DNA of 64,000 bases from Rhizobium viscosum (GTDB lineage Bacteria > Pseudomonadota > Alphaproteobacteria > Rhizobiales > Rhizobiaceae), in contig NZ_JADBEC010000001.1 of the NCBI RefSeq assembly GCF_014873945.1, forward strand, positions 1,612,001-1,676,000, written 5' to 3'. Position 1 is the first letter of the stretch. The number at the start of each line of letters is the position of its first letter. Shown one piece after another: positions 52,335-61,242 of the stretch. A model generated the notes under the pieces. It saw only the letters and a program-made list of their open reading frames with translations, made no database searches and was not told the origin of the DNA. The position numbers and the translations under genes were made by a program.

Positions 52335-53612
52335 TCACTTACGCTTCAGAAGGCCGAGAAGGCCGCCCTTCCTGGATTTCTTGATTGCCACGCGCCCCGT
52401 AACGATGTGCGAGATCTGCGAAAAAGTCTCCGCCGTCGGAGACTTCGGATCGACCTCCGAAATCATCCGGCCACTGTTGGCGGCGTTTCCGAAGAGGCCG
52501 ATATCGAAGGGGATGATGGCAATCGGTTCGACCTCCAGCGGCTCGCAGAAATCGGAAACCGAGATTTCCGGCCGCTTCGGCATGCCGACCTGATTGAGAA
52601 TGAGATGCGGTACCTTGTCGTTCGGGCGCATCTTGCGGAGCGCATCAAGCATGTTCTTGGTATTGCGCAGGTTGGCGAGATCGGGAACCGCGCAGATAAC
52701 CACTTCGTCGGCGTTCGACAGTACCGAGCGGGTCCAGTCCGACCAGGCATGCGGAACGTCGAGCACCGTTACGGGCGCGCTGCGCTGCAGCACATCCATG
52801 ACAGGCTGGAAGGCCTGGCCCTCGAAATCATAGGCGCGGTCGAGCAGCGAGGGGGCAGCCAGCAGCGAAAGATGCTCCGAGCACTTGGTCAGCAGGCGAT
52901 CGAGAAAAACCTCGTCAAGCCGCTCCGGCGCAAAGACGGCTTCGGCAATGCCCTGGGCCGGATCCTGATCGAAATCGATGTTCGCCGTGCCATAGGGCAG
53001 GTCGAGATCGGCCAGGATCGTCTCGGTCGAGAACAGGTTCGAGATGCCGAAGGCGCAATTATGAGCGACAGTCGATGCGCCGACCCCGCCCTTGGCGCCG
53101 ATGAAGGCGATGCTGCGGCCAAGCGGCTCGGCTTCCGGATCGACGAAGATCGTCGCCATCGCGCCCATGATATCGGGCATGGCGACAGGCTGGACCATAT
53201 ATTCGGAAATGCCGTTGCGGATCAGATCGCGGTAGAGACCGATATCATTGTAGTAACCGACGATGATGACTTTGGTCGAGGGATCGCAGACGGCGGCGAG
53301 CGGCGCGAGCTCGGCGAGCAGGTTGGCCGGGTTCGCCCTGGTTTCCAGGATGATCAGGTTCGGTGTCGGTGCGCCTGCGAACATGTTCGCAGCCGCCGCC
53401 GTGCCGCCGCTGGTGATACGCAGACTGACTTTCGACAGGCGCCGGTCGTTGGCGCAGCGCTCCATCATCCGCTGCAATCCTTCGCTTTCGCAGAAGGCGT
53501 GAACGGAGATGCGCGGCAGCGGCCGCATATTTTCCAGTTCGCCCATGCGCATCGCCTCTTCGGCATGGCGAAGCTCGCTGGTATTCTTGATCTCGTAGTC
53601 GACGGTGCTCAT
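52335..53612 (-). CDS. cpaE: Pilus localisation ATPase CpaE/TadZ
   Basis: The 425-residue protein joins an N-terminal receiver-like domain (about 30-160) to a MinD/ParA ATPase domain with deviant Walker A AKGGVGAST, followed by DLDLPYGTANIDFD. TadZ/CpaE places the pilus machine at the cell pole. It lacks the receiver Asp pocket of true response regulators as far as I can see. It lies 17 bases after cpaD and 23 before cpaF. Confidence 0.94.
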   Translation of the reverse strand: MSTVDYEIKNTSELRHAEEAMRMGELENMRPLPRISVHAFCESEGLQRMMERCANDRRLSKVSLRITSGGTAAAANMFAGAPTPNLIILETRANPANLLAELAPLAAVCDPSTKVIIVGYYNDIGLYRDLIRNGISEYMVQPVAMPDIMGAMATIFVDPEAEPLGRSIAFIGAKGGVGASTVAHNCAFGISNLFSTETILADLDLPYGTANIDFDQDPAQGIAEAVFAPERLDEVFLDRLLTKCSEHLSLLAAPSLLDRAYDFEGQAFQPVMDVLQRSAPVTVLDVPHAWSDWTRSVLSNADEVVICAVPDLANLRNTKNMLDALRKMRPNDKVPHLILNQVGMPKRPEISVSDFCEPLEVEPIAIIPFDIGLFGNAANSGRMISEVDPKSPTAETFSQISHIVTGRVAIKKSRKGGLLGLLKRK

Positions 53613-53629
53613 TGTTCCATTCCGTCTGA

Positions 53630-54382
53630 TCAGAAACCGGTCTGGCCGGAATCGATCTCCTCGATTGTGGACGTCGTCGTCCGGTATTCCTTGATCGCCT
53701 CGTTACGCCGCTCCGCATCGATCGGGGTCATGCCACGGGGAGCGACGAAATCTTCCGGATTGGCGACCTGGGCGGCGAGGTTGTTCTGCGAGGCGCAGCC
53801 GAAATTGTAGTAATTCTGGTTCGTGAAATCGGCCGAGATATCCTTCGGCCACTGACCGCACTGGGTCGTTACCGCCGTCGTACCAGTGAAGCTCAAGCGT
53901 ATTGGCGCGGCGTCGAGAACGCCGGGCGCCGCATAGGACGTATTGATGATCTTGTTGCTGGCAATGCCGCGCGAAGCAAGTTCAACGCGAACCTGGCTGC
54001 GCAAGGCACGCGCTGCTCCTGCATTTGCTGAACCCTCAGGGGACAGGATGTAGACTGGGCCGGAGGCGCGTGACACGTAATTTTGCGCAAAACCACGGAT
54101 CAGTTCGCGCTGGGCGATCGATAGGCGGCGATCGCTAGAGGCGACGGGAATATCTACCGTCTGTTCGGCTTCCGTCACGACAATGGGGTGGCGCTCCCGG
54201 TAATCATCGGGAATGCCACCGGTCGTAAGCTGGTCACGCGGGCCGGCGCAGCCGGAAAGGATGGCAACGGCGAGTGATGCAGCCACGAACAGAGGCTTCG
54301 TCGTGCGGGAATGTTTCGCGCTCCAATGGGCCATCGCCTGATCTCTGTTCGTTTTCATCGGTTCAGACCGTGCCCCGCTCAT
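53630..54382 (-). CDS. cpaD: Pilus assembly lipoprotein CpaD
   Basis: The 250-residue protein has a lipobox-like LSGCAGP after a hydrophobic stretch and the CpaD domain with QRELIRGFAQNYVSRASGPVYILSP and TTQCGQWPKDISADFTNQNYYNFGCASQNNLAAQ. It is an outer-membrane or periplasmic partner of the CpaC secretin. Its ATG overlaps the cpaC stop (ATGA), which favours 54382 as start; an internal ATG at 54358 would place the signal nearer the N-terminus. Confidence 0.92.
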   Translation of the reverse strand: MSGARSEPMKTNRDQAMAHWSAKHSRTTKPLFVAASLAVAILSGCAGPRDQLTTGGIPDDYRERHPIVVTEAEQTVDIPVASSDRRLSIAQRELIRGFAQNYVSRASGPVYILSPEGSANAGAARALRSQVRVELASRGIASNKIINTSYAAPGVLDAAPIRLSFTGTTAVTTQCGQWPKDISADFTNQNYYNFGCASQNNLAAQVANPEDFVAPRGMTPIDAERRNEAIKEYRTTTSTIEEIDSGQTGF

Positions 54383-55890
54383 TTGTAGATAAATCCGATG
54401 GAACCGTGGAACTGCGCATCGGCAACCGGCGCCTGAGAGCTGCCGTAAACCTTATTGACGCGGTTCATGAAAAAGGCGGACGCATCATTCGTCGGGCTGA
54501 AATTGTCATCCGGCCTGTTAAGCTGATTGCGCGCCACCGGACGCACCAGGTAGGGCGTCGCGATGATGACGAGCTCCGTTTCCTGGCGCTCAACCCCCTT
54601 CTGGCGGAAGAGCGTGCCGAGAAGCGGGAGCTTCGAGACGCCAGGTGTGCCGTTCATCGTCTGGGAAATGTTGTCGCGGATGAGGCCTGCAAGAGCGATC
54701 GAACCACCCGAGGGAAGTTCGACCGAAGTTTCGGCCGAGCGGCGCTGATAGGTGGGGGCTGCACCCGATACCGACGGCGCCGGCTCGGAGACGTTGGTCT
54801 TGATCTGCAGCGCGATGCGGCCGGAAGACAGGACGACCGGCTTGAAGGCCAGATTGATACCGTAGTTATAGGGGACGACGGTGACATTGCCGTTATTGTC
54901 CGTCGTCGAGTAGAGAACCTGGCCACCGGAATTGAAAGTCGCGGCCTGTCCAGAGATCGCCGTCAACGTGGGCTCGGCCAGCGTGCGGACAACCTTGCCC
55001 TGTTCCAGCGCGTTCAGATAGGTCGAAATATCGTATTTGCCGATCGAGTTCTTGAAGAGTGCTGCGAGGCCGCCACCGATGACGGATGTGGCAGTATTCG
55101 TCGATGGGTTGCCGAGCTGGGCGACGGTCATGCCCGAGGAATTGGTGACGAGATTGTCGAAACCAAGCTGTTTCAGGACTTCGCGGCGAACCTCGGCGAT
55201 CGTGACCTTGAGCGTGACCTGGTCCTCGCCCTCGATCTTCAGGAGGTTGACGACCTGGGACTCCTGGCGGGCTTCGTCAAAGAGCGCAACCGCATTGTCT
55301 CCACCGCTGCCGGAAATGCTTCTTTCGCGCGTCGTGGCCTCGCCGCCTTTCAGGAAGGCCTTGGCGAGCGCTGCCGCCTGGACGGCATCCTGCGGTGTGC
55401 GAACGGTACCGGTCAGCACGATATTGTCGGAAACGATCTCGACCTTGATGGCGGAGTCCGGGATGAAGCGGCGCAGATTGGTCTCGAGACCGGAGACGTC
55501 GCGTTCGATCTCGACATCGAGGCTGACGACCTCTTCGCCGCTGGCGCCGAATACGAAAATATTGGTCTGTCCGACCTTCTTGCCGAACAGGTAGATGCGC
55601 CGCGAGGTACGGGTCACGGCATCGGCCATGACCGGGTCGGAAACGAGAATATCGTGCGCGTCGGCGGGCAGATCGACGACGACAGCCTTGTTGAGACCGA
55701 GCTTCACGCGACGATGCGCGCCGGGGCCGCCCTGCGATATGCGGATGAGGCTTTCCGACGCGGCATTGGCCTGTTCGATACCCGAGGATGCGATGAAGGA
55801 GACCGGCGTGATGCCGGCGGCAGCCATTGCCAGGGAAAGGCAGGCGGTGAGGAAAAGCCTGGTGCGCTGTGTTGAGTTGCCCATCTGCAT
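54379..55890 (-). CDS. cpaC: Tad pilus secretin CpaC
   Basis: The 503-residue protein has a signal peptide, an N-terminal pilus-formation domain (about 45-130, KAVVVDLPADAHDILVSDP), a BON-like domain (about 140-190) and a secretin domain (about 260-480) with VELPSGGSIALAGLIRDN and LFRQKGVERQETELVIIATPYLVRP. It forms the outer-membrane channel for Flp pili. The start could be the second ATG six bases on. A stand-alone relative of its first domain is encoded at 58051. Confidence 0.96.
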   Translation of the reverse strand: MQMGNSTQRTRLFLTACLSLAMAAAGITPVSFIASSGIEQANAASESLIRISQGGPGAHRRVKLGLNKAVVVDLPADAHDILVSDPVMADAVTRTSRRIYLFGKKVGQTNIFVFGASGEEVVSLDVEIERDVSGLETNLRRFIPDSAIKVEIVSDNIVLTGTVRTPQDAVQAAALAKAFLKGGEATTRERSISGSGGDNAVALFDEARQESQVVNLLKIEGEDQVTLKVTIAEVRREVLKQLGFDNLVTNSSGMTVAQLGNPSTNTATSVIGGGLAALFKNSIGKYDISTYLNALEQGKVVRTLAEPTLTAISGQAATFNSGGQVLYSTTDNNGNVTVVPYNYGINLAFKPVVLSSGRIALQIKTNVSEPAPSVSGAAPTYQRRSAETSVELPSGGSIALAGLIRDNISQTMNGTPGVSKLPLLGTLFRQKGVERQETELVIIATPYLVRPVARNQLNRPDDNFSPTNDASAFFMNRVNKVYGSSQAPVADAQFHGSIGFIYK

Positions 55891-55895
55891 TTCCC

Positions 55896-56711
55896 TTACT
55901 CCGGCTTCACTGAGCCGGTGGCATCCGTGACGATGGAGCCGGACTTGATGACCTGGATGAGTGCGCTGCCGTTATCGCCGCTCAGCAGATAATCTGCCGC
56001 GCTGGTGTCCTGCTCCTTCGCGTCGGCAACGGAGCGCAAGGCAAGCGAAAGGCGATCGGCCATCTGTTGCGCGACGGCCAGAACCTTGGTCTGGTCGGGG
56101 GTCAGTTCCAGCGTTGCTGTCGTGCCAACCGCTGCCTTAGTGCCGTCTTCCTTTTCCTCGATCTGCTGGTCGATGGCGAGAACACGGACATTGCTCAGCA
56201 CGGTTTCGGTTATGTATTTGTCCGTGCCCTGCCCTTTGCGCACCATGTTGACGTCGACGCGGTCGTTGGGGAGGATGAAGCCGCCCGCACCAGTCGCGAC
56301 GGAAATCTCGGTCGCCACGGCGCGCTTGCCGGCAGGCAGCAGCGAGGACAGGATACGGCTGTTGGAATCGGCGACCTTCTCCGGACGGATCGGCTCTCCT
56401 TCGAAGACGGGCAAGCGCACGACGGCGCCCTGCAGATCCTTGATCGCGTCCGGCCGGTCAGTCTCGGTAATGAAGCCCTGGACAACACCATTCTGCGGCC
56501 AGGCCATCCAGTGGACGGCCTTCTCATCCAGTCTCGCGCCGACAGGAAGATTGGCACTGGAGACCAGGACGTTGACGGTCGGCTCCTTCTCGATAACGGA
56601 TTGGACTTTCGTTACGACACCGCCACTACCGGCCATGTTCATCGCAAGAAGACCGGCAAGGCCGGCTGCCACCACGGCGACAGCTAGGATAATAAGGCGG
56701 GCCGGTTTCAT
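55896..56711 (-). CDS. cpaB: Pilus assembly protein CpaB (RcpC)
   Basis: The 271-residue protein has one N-terminal membrane segment (about 5-25), a SAF domain (about 45-110, VLVSSANLPVGARLDEKAVHW) and a CpaB C-terminal domain with VDVNMVRKG and ATLELTPDQTKVLAVAQ. It is a periplasmic partner of the secretin. It lies five bases before cpaC; a 110-base gap to cpaA with AT-rich sequence may carry a second promoter. Confidence 0.95.
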   Translation of the reverse strand: MKPARLIILAVAVVAAGLAGLLAMNMAGSGGVVTKVQSVIEKEPTVNVLVSSANLPVGARLDEKAVHWMAWPQNGVVQGFITETDRPDAIKDLQGAVVRLPVFEGEPIRPEKVADSNSRILSSLLPAGKRAVATEISVATGAGGFILPNDRVDVNMVRKGQGTDKYITETVLSNVRVLAIDQQIEEKEDGTKAAVGTTATLELTPDQTKVLAVAQQMADRLSLALRSVADAKEQDTSAADYLLSGDNGSALIQVIKSGSIVTDATGSVKPE

Positions 56712-56821
56712 TGATCATTCCTTGGGGCACAACGCGTTCGCCCCGCAGAATGCTCAGGAATTGGTATAATTATGGTTAATGGAACACTTAGATTCTAAGT
56801 TAACGGCCGATTAAAGTGCCG

Positions 56822-57334
56822 TCATTTCAGGCTTTCCAGTGCCGCAATGAACAGCGGCGATGACGGGAAGGCCATGAAGCCGCCGATCGCGATAGCAATA
56901 CCGTAGGGTATTTTCTTCGCAAGCAGGACAGAAGTCGGTAATGGCAAGCCGATGGCGAGAATTGTGTTCGCTTGCGATCTTACCAGTAGAATAAGCAGTG
57001 TCAGGACACCGCCTATCAATCCGATATCGGCTACTAAAAGAAGAAGCGATTGGTTGAAGCCGAACCAGAGTGCGGCGGCACTCAAGAGCTTGGCATCTCC
57101 GCCGCCCATGACGTTGACCGCAAACAGCGCAAAGCAGGCGCAAAAGACGATCGCTGCGCCGGCAAAATGCATGCCGATGATTTCCCAACCGAGGCCGGAT
57201 AGCGGCGCAATAATGACAAAAGAAGCGATAAGGATCAGCGAAATACGGTTCGGGATCGTCATCGTAAATAGATCCGAGAATGCCGCCATAGCGAGGCAGA
57301 GTGGCAGTGTCACAAAAACTGCAGCTGCTATCAT
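56822..57334 (-). CDS. cpaA: Prepilin peptidase CpaA (type IV, A24 family)
   Basis: The 170-residue membrane protein has five or six spans and the two catalytic aspartates of the A24 family, in AFSDLFTMTIPNRIS and GGGDAKLLSA. It lacks the N-terminal methylation domain of larger prepilin peptidases, as is usual in Tad systems. It cleaves the Flp prepilin and the TadE-type pseudopilins. It lies between pilA and cpaB. Confidence 0.94.
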   Translation of the reverse strand: MIAAAVFVTLPLCLAMAAFSDLFTMTIPNRISLILIASFVIIAPLSGLGWEIIGMHFAGAAIVFCACFALFAVNVMGGGDAKLLSAAALWFGFNQSLLLLVADIGLIGGVLTLLILLVRSQANTILAIGLPLPTSVLLAKKIPYGIAIAIGGFMAFPSSPLFIAALESLK

Positions 57335-57451
57335 ATTCTCACCTGATCATAGCAGGATTCGAAAAGGCTCACCGCCGTTCAGCTGTGAGCCCACTCAATG
57401 TGTCGGCCAGATCAAATCCAGCCCTTAACTATTCATGCCTTGCAGCAAACC

Positions 57452-57658
57452 TTATTGCTGCGTTGCCGGGGTTGTCGCAGAAGCGGTCTTGGCCTTATCC
57501 ATCTGAACGCCAAGATTATTGAACGTGTCGCCGATCTTGCCGCCGAGCGTTGTGGCGCCAGCGATGAGCGCTACGGAAATGAGGGCGGCGATCAGGCCGT
57601 ATTCGATTGCGGTCGCGCCGGATTCATCCTTCAGAAAACGGCTAAAAAGCTTGGTCAT
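57452..57658 (-). CDS. pilA: Flp/Fap pilin component
   Basis: The 68-residue prepilin has a short basic leader, the Flp cleavage site Gly14-Ala15 with the Glu-Tyr pair at 19-20 (GATAIEYGLIA), and one hydrophobic helix, then an Ala/Thr-rich tail. It is the major subunit of the adhesive Flp pilus. GAGGTAACC precedes the ATG. It heads the minus-strand cluster and is the only Flp pilin gene in the window. Confidence 0.96.
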   Translation of the reverse strand: MTKLFSRFLKDESGATAIEYGLIAALISVALIAGATTLGGKIGDTFNNLGVQMDKAKTASATTPATQQ

Positions 57659-58050
57659 GGTTACCTCTAACTCCAGTTGATGTTCAGCACGTCCGCCAAC
57701 TGTTGCCGTTGATCGGATGGCTGCAACCTAGCGAATGGCCGTTTCCATCGACTTAATGAAATACGTTAACAAGGTGTAAACGAGACAACCGGCCCCATCA
57801 GGGTAAGTAACTCCTTACTACATTGCTTGCATTTCTAAGGAATTTTCGGAAGCAAAGTGTAGCAATAGCTTTCAATCATCCAGAAATGGCACGAATTTCC
57901 GGTGCCCGTCGATTTCATGCCTCATCGAGGCGTGCCTAAACAATCCAGGGCGTTTCACTCATGAACATGGCATGGAAGGCTTAAAGCTTCGTTCACCATT
58001 TTTTTCCATTCTATCTGCAATTTGCATTGCGATCGTGAAAGAGGGCCAAA
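57659..58050. other. Divergent intergenic region of the pilus locus
   Basis: About 390 bases lie between pilA and the stand-alone secretin-domain gene. The part next to pilA (57720-57860) is AT-rich with several TTAA motifs, one pair spaced by nine bases rather than the seven expected for a CtrA site. No clear -35/-10 pair or sigma-54 site was found. It must hold promoters in both directions. Confidence 0.5.
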
Positions 58051-58452
58051 ATGCCATCGAACGGCAAGACCGTTTTCTTTGCCTGGGTGATTGCGGCTCT
58101 TACGGCATCCGCGGCCTCCGCCCAGGAAGACATGCTGCGCGTCTATATGGATCACGCGCGCGTCCTGAAGCTCGACCGGCCGGTCAGCAAGGTCATCGTC
58201 GGCAATTCCAAGGTTGCCGATGCGACGGTCGCCGACGCAAAGACGATCGTATTGACGGGCCGCGCCTTCGGCACGACCAACATCGTGCTGCTCGATCGCG
58301 ACGGCAACGCCATTCTGGACGAACGCATTCTCGTCTCCATCGATGAAGGCAATACAGTGCGCGTTTTTCGCCAGACGGAGCGCTCGGTTCTTTCCTGCAC
58401 GCCCAATTGCGAGCAGCATTCACAGCAGGGTGAAGCGGCTTCCGGAAACTAG
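58051..58452 (+). CDS. Stand-alone secretin N-domain (pilus formation) protein
   Basis: The 133-residue exported protein has a signal peptide (to about residue 24) and a single domain similar to the N-terminal region of CpaC (VLKLDRPVSKVIVGNSKVADATV, then TGRAFGTTNIVLLDRDG). The channel domain is absent. The tail holds two cysteines (LSCTPNCEQ). It may bind the CpaC/CpaD complex or the pilus in the periplasm. GAGGGCCAA precedes the ATG. It is divergent from pilA and upstream of two TadE-like genes. Confidence 0.85.
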   Translation: MPSNGKTVFFAWVIAALTASAASAQEDMLRVYMDHARVLKLDRPVSKVIVGNSKVADATVADAKTIVLTGRAFGTTNIVLLDRDGNAILDERILVSIDEGNTVRVFRQTERSVLSCTPNCEQHSQQGEAASGN

Positions 58453-58564
58453 CTGATTACGCCCAGCTCACACCTATTCGTTAAAATAGCTGCTCCGACC
58501 TGAAACGGAAAATCAACGAACGCCCCTTAGTGTGGCGCCCGAAGAACATTTTCGGGGCCAGACT

Positions 58565-59197
58565 ATGGCGATCAGTGAGCAGGAGACGGGCAAGGTGCGT
58601 GCGTCCCTCCGTTTATCCAGACTTCGCGCCCTGGCCCGCTCGCGCGACGGTTCCGCCGCGATCGAATTCGCGCTGCTCGCCATTCCTTATTTCATCATCA
58701 TATTCGCCATCCTGGAAACCTTCATCGCCTTTGCGGCGGAGCAGCTCGTCTCGAACGCCGTCGATACGATGAGCCGCCAGATGCGGACGGGGCAGATCAC
58801 ATTCGTCGATCCCACGCGCGCGGGCTATAAAACGCAGACACAGTTCCGGCAGGCCTTCTGCGACGAAATCTCGATCATCATCCGCTGTTCGCAGACGGAG
58901 GCGGCGACACCAGACAAGCTTTATCTGGATGTGCGCAGCTTCACGACCTTTGCCTCGATCCCGACGACGATCCCGCGCGTGTCTGCGGATAAATATTCCG
59001 ATCTCAAGGTTTCGGATTTCAAGTTCACGCCTGGCGGCCCCGGCTCGATCAACATGGTGCGTGCCTATTACCGCTGGTCCATCATGGTCGATCTCGTCCG
59101 TCCCTATGTCACCGGCCTTCGCCCGGTCGGCAGTTCCATGCCGAGCGAATATCTTGTTGTCGCCACGGCGGCCTTCCAGAATGAGCAGTATCCATGA
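58565..59197 (+). CDS. TadE-like pseudopilin
   Basis: The 210-residue protein has a basic N-terminal region, the TadE motif DGSAAIEFALLAIPYFIIIFAILE (about 29-52) and a periplasmic part. The Glu after the cleavage site and the hydrophobic helix match pseudopilins processed by CpaA. It probably primes or caps the Flp pilus. The start is the ATG at 58565; an ATG-less extension to 58532 is open. It overlaps the next gene by four bases. Confidence 0.88.
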   Translation: MAISEQETGKVRASLRLSRLRALARSRDGSAAIEFALLAIPYFIIIFAILETFIAFAAEQLVSNAVDTMSRQMRTGQITFVDPTRAGYKTQTQFRQAFCDEISIIIRCSQTEAATPDKLYLDVRSFTTFASIPTTIPRVSADKYSDLKVSDFKFTPGGPGSINMVRAYYRWSIMVDLVRPYVTGLRPVGSSMPSEYLVVATAAFQNEQYP

Positions 59198-59778
59198 TGG
59201 CGCGCCGCACACCTCTGATATGGCTGGCCTCGACGGCGCGGCGCCTTGTACACGACCGGAAGGGCGTGGGCGCCATCGAGTTTGCAATCATCTTCCCGGT
59301 TCTGGTCATGCTCTATCTCGGCGCATTCGAGATCACGATCGGGCTCAACGTCAGCAAGCGCACGACACGTGCGGCCGGCTCGATCGCCGATATCATCACC
59401 CAGCAGCAGAGCGTCACCAAAAGCTCGCTTACAGATATCGCCAAAGCCGCCCCGGCGATCTTTGCGCCTTTTGACGGTTCCGCTCTCTCATTGAAGGTCA
59501 CGGCAATCCAGATCGACGGCAGCGCCAATCCCACGGTTCTCTGGTCCTGGGCCCCAAGCGGTGCGGCACCCTATGCCAAAAACAGCGCGGTTTCCGATGT
59601 GCCGACGGAAATGAAGAAGGCAAACAGCTTCCTCATCCGCACCGAGCTCAGCACGCCCTATACGCTGCTCGTCTTTGCTCCCAGCTTCTTGCCGGCGGAG
59701 ACGCGCACCATCACGATCAGCCGCAGCTATTTCTATCGCCAGCGGCAGGGTGAAAATATTCCCTGCGGCGATTGCTAA
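59194..59778 (+). CDS. TadE/TadG-like pseudopilin
   Basis: The 194-residue protein has the TadE-type motif GVGAIEFAIIFPVLVMLYLGAFE (about 24-46) followed by a periplasmic domain rich in beta strands, ending with Cys-Gly-Asp-Cys. ATGA overlap shows coupled translation with the preceding TadE gene, so the two likely form a pair. No long TadG with a von Willebrand domain is in the window. Confidence 0.87.
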   Translation: MMARRTPLIWLASTARRLVHDRKGVGAIEFAIIFPVLVMLYLGAFEITIGLNVSKRTTRAAGSIADIITQQQSVTKSSLTDIAKAAPAIFAPFDGSALSLKVTAIQIDGSANPTVLWSWAPSGAAPYAKNSAVSDVPTEMKKANSFLIRTELSTPYTLLVFAPSFLPAETRTITISRSYFYRQRQGENIPCGDC

Positions 59779-59867
59779 AGCGCGCCGCCCCCGATCCGCC
59801 CGCCAAACTTTAAGTTCCACACCGCAAATTTGCCAAGCGGTTCCCGTCATTATATGGCTGGGCGCTC

Positions 59868-59970
59868 CTGCATAATTCCTTAAATCGGAATCGATTTAAG
59901 GATAAAATTATGCAGCAATTTAAAGTGCTACAGCGTCCTTTGCGCGTCCGAAAAGACGCGCGGCGCTGTA
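59868..59970. repeat. RIME1-like paired-palindrome intergenic element
   Basis: Two palindromes: 59868-59915 (outer arms CTGCATAATT / AATTATGCAG, inner CTTAAATCG / CGATTTAAG) and 59929-59970 (outer TACAGCG / CGCTGTA, inner GCGCGTC / GACGCGC). Size and layout match the element at 33345-33442 in the opposite order. It lies between the TadE-like gene and deoB, where it may end transcription of the former. Confidence 0.8.
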
Positions 59971-60021
59971 ATCAGGTCGTTCCAGCCACAGGCTGACGAC
60001 AGCAGTCAATACGGGTGAAAA

Positions 60022-61242
60022 ATGGCGCGTGCCTTTCTCTTCGTTCTGGATTCCTTCGGTGTCGGCGGAGCGCCGGATGCGGCAGCCTATGGCGATGAAG
60101 GCGCCGATACGCTCGGCCATATCGCCGAATTCTGTGCGGCAGGTGCTGCCGACCGCGCCGGCCTGCGTTCGGGGGCCCTCACACTGCCGAACATGTCGGC
60201 GCTCGGGCTGCTGCATATCGCGCGGGCGGCCTCCGGCCAGTTTCCGGCCGGCATGCCGCTGCCGGACAAGATCTACGGCCTCTATGGCGCCGCCAACGAA
60301 ACTTCGCGCGGCAAGGACACGCCGTCAGGTCATTGGGAAATCGCCGGAACGCCCGTCACCTTCGACTGGGGTTATTTTCCGAGCGAAGGCGATGCCTTTC
60401 CGCAGGAACTGATCGAAGCGCTCTGCCGCGCAGCTGATGTGCCGGGCATTCTCGGCAATTGCCATGCCTCGGGAACCGAGATCATCGCCCGTTACGGTGA
60501 AGAGCATATGCGCAGCGGCAAGCCGATCTGCTACACTTCCTCGGATTCCGTGTTCCAGGTGGCCGCTCATGAGGTCTATTTCGGTCTCGACCGCCTGCTC
60601 AACTTCTGCCAGATCGCCCGCAGCCTGCTCGACCCCTACAATATCGGCCGCGTCATCGCGCGCCCCTTCATTGGCCAGAGCGCTGCGACCTTCCAGAGAA
60701 CGGGCAACCGCCGTGACTTTTCGGTGCCGCCGCCGGAGCCGACGCTGCTCGACCGGCTCGTCCAGCATGGCCGCAATGTGCACGCTATCGGCAAGATCGG
60801 CGATATCTTCGCCCACCAGGGCGTTTCCAGGGTCATCAAGGCAAATGGCAACGATGCCCTGATGGATGCTTCCCTTGCTGCGATCGACGAGGCGGAGGAC
60901 GGCGATCTCGTCTTCACCAATTTCGTCGATTTCGACATGCTGTATGGCCATCGCCGCGACGTGCCGGGTTATGCGGCGGCTCTCGAAGCCTTCGACGAAC
61001 GTCTGACTGAGGTTAACCAGAAACTGCGGGCCGGCGACCTCGTGATCCTGACCGCCGATCACGGCTGCGACCCGACCTGGCGCGGCACGGACCATACGCG
61101 CGAGCGCGTGCCTGTTATCGCTTACGGTCCCGGCATCAGGTCACGTTCGGTCGGCGTGCGTCGGACCTATGCCGATATCGGCGAAAGCGTTGCGCGGCAT
61201 CTCGGCATTCCCGCGGGGCCGTACGGGAGGAGTTTTCTGTGA
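60022..61242 (+). CDS. deoB: Phosphopentomutase
   Basis: The 406-residue alkaline-phosphatase-fold enzyme interconverts (deoxy)ribose 1- and 5-phosphate. Metal-binding sites are seen as [32 protein letters not shown] and [18 protein letters not shown]. The catalytic threonine region is [11 protein letters not shown]. It starts the plus-strand nucleoside salvage run deoB-add-upp. Confidence 0.97.
   Translation: MARAFLFVLDSFGVGGAPDAAAYGDEGADTLGHIAEFCAAGAADRAGLRSGALTLPNMSALGLLHIARAASGQFPAGMPLPDKIYGLYGAANETSRGKDTPSGHWEIAGTPVTFDWGYFPSEGDAFPQELIEALCRAADVPGILGNCHASGTEIIARYGEEHMRSGKPICYTSSDSVFQVAAHEVYFGLDRLLNFCQIARSLLDPYNIGRVIARPFIGQSAATFQRTGNRRDFSVPPPEPTLLDRLVQHGRNVHAIGKIGDIFAHQGVSRVIKANGNDALMDASLAAIDEAEDGDLVFTNFVDFDMLYGHRRDVPGYAAALEAFDERLTEVNQKLRAGDLVILTADHGCDPTWRGTDHTRERVPVIAYGPGIRSRSVGVRRTYADIGESVARHLGIPAGPYGRSFL

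Noticed and set aside
52212-53810. A 532-codon plus-strand frame opposite cpaE and the edges of its neighbours
   Set aside because: It spans gene boundaries of the pilus operon with no domain, ribosome site or promoter.
57720-57860. CtrA-type sites (TTAA-N7-TTAAC) before pilA
   Set aside because: The best pair of TTAA motifs is spaced by nine bases, so it does not meet the consensus.
57880-57905. Sigma-54 promoter with TGGCACG before the secretin-domain gene
   Set aside because: The -24 half is present but TCCGG stands where TTGC is needed for the -12 half.
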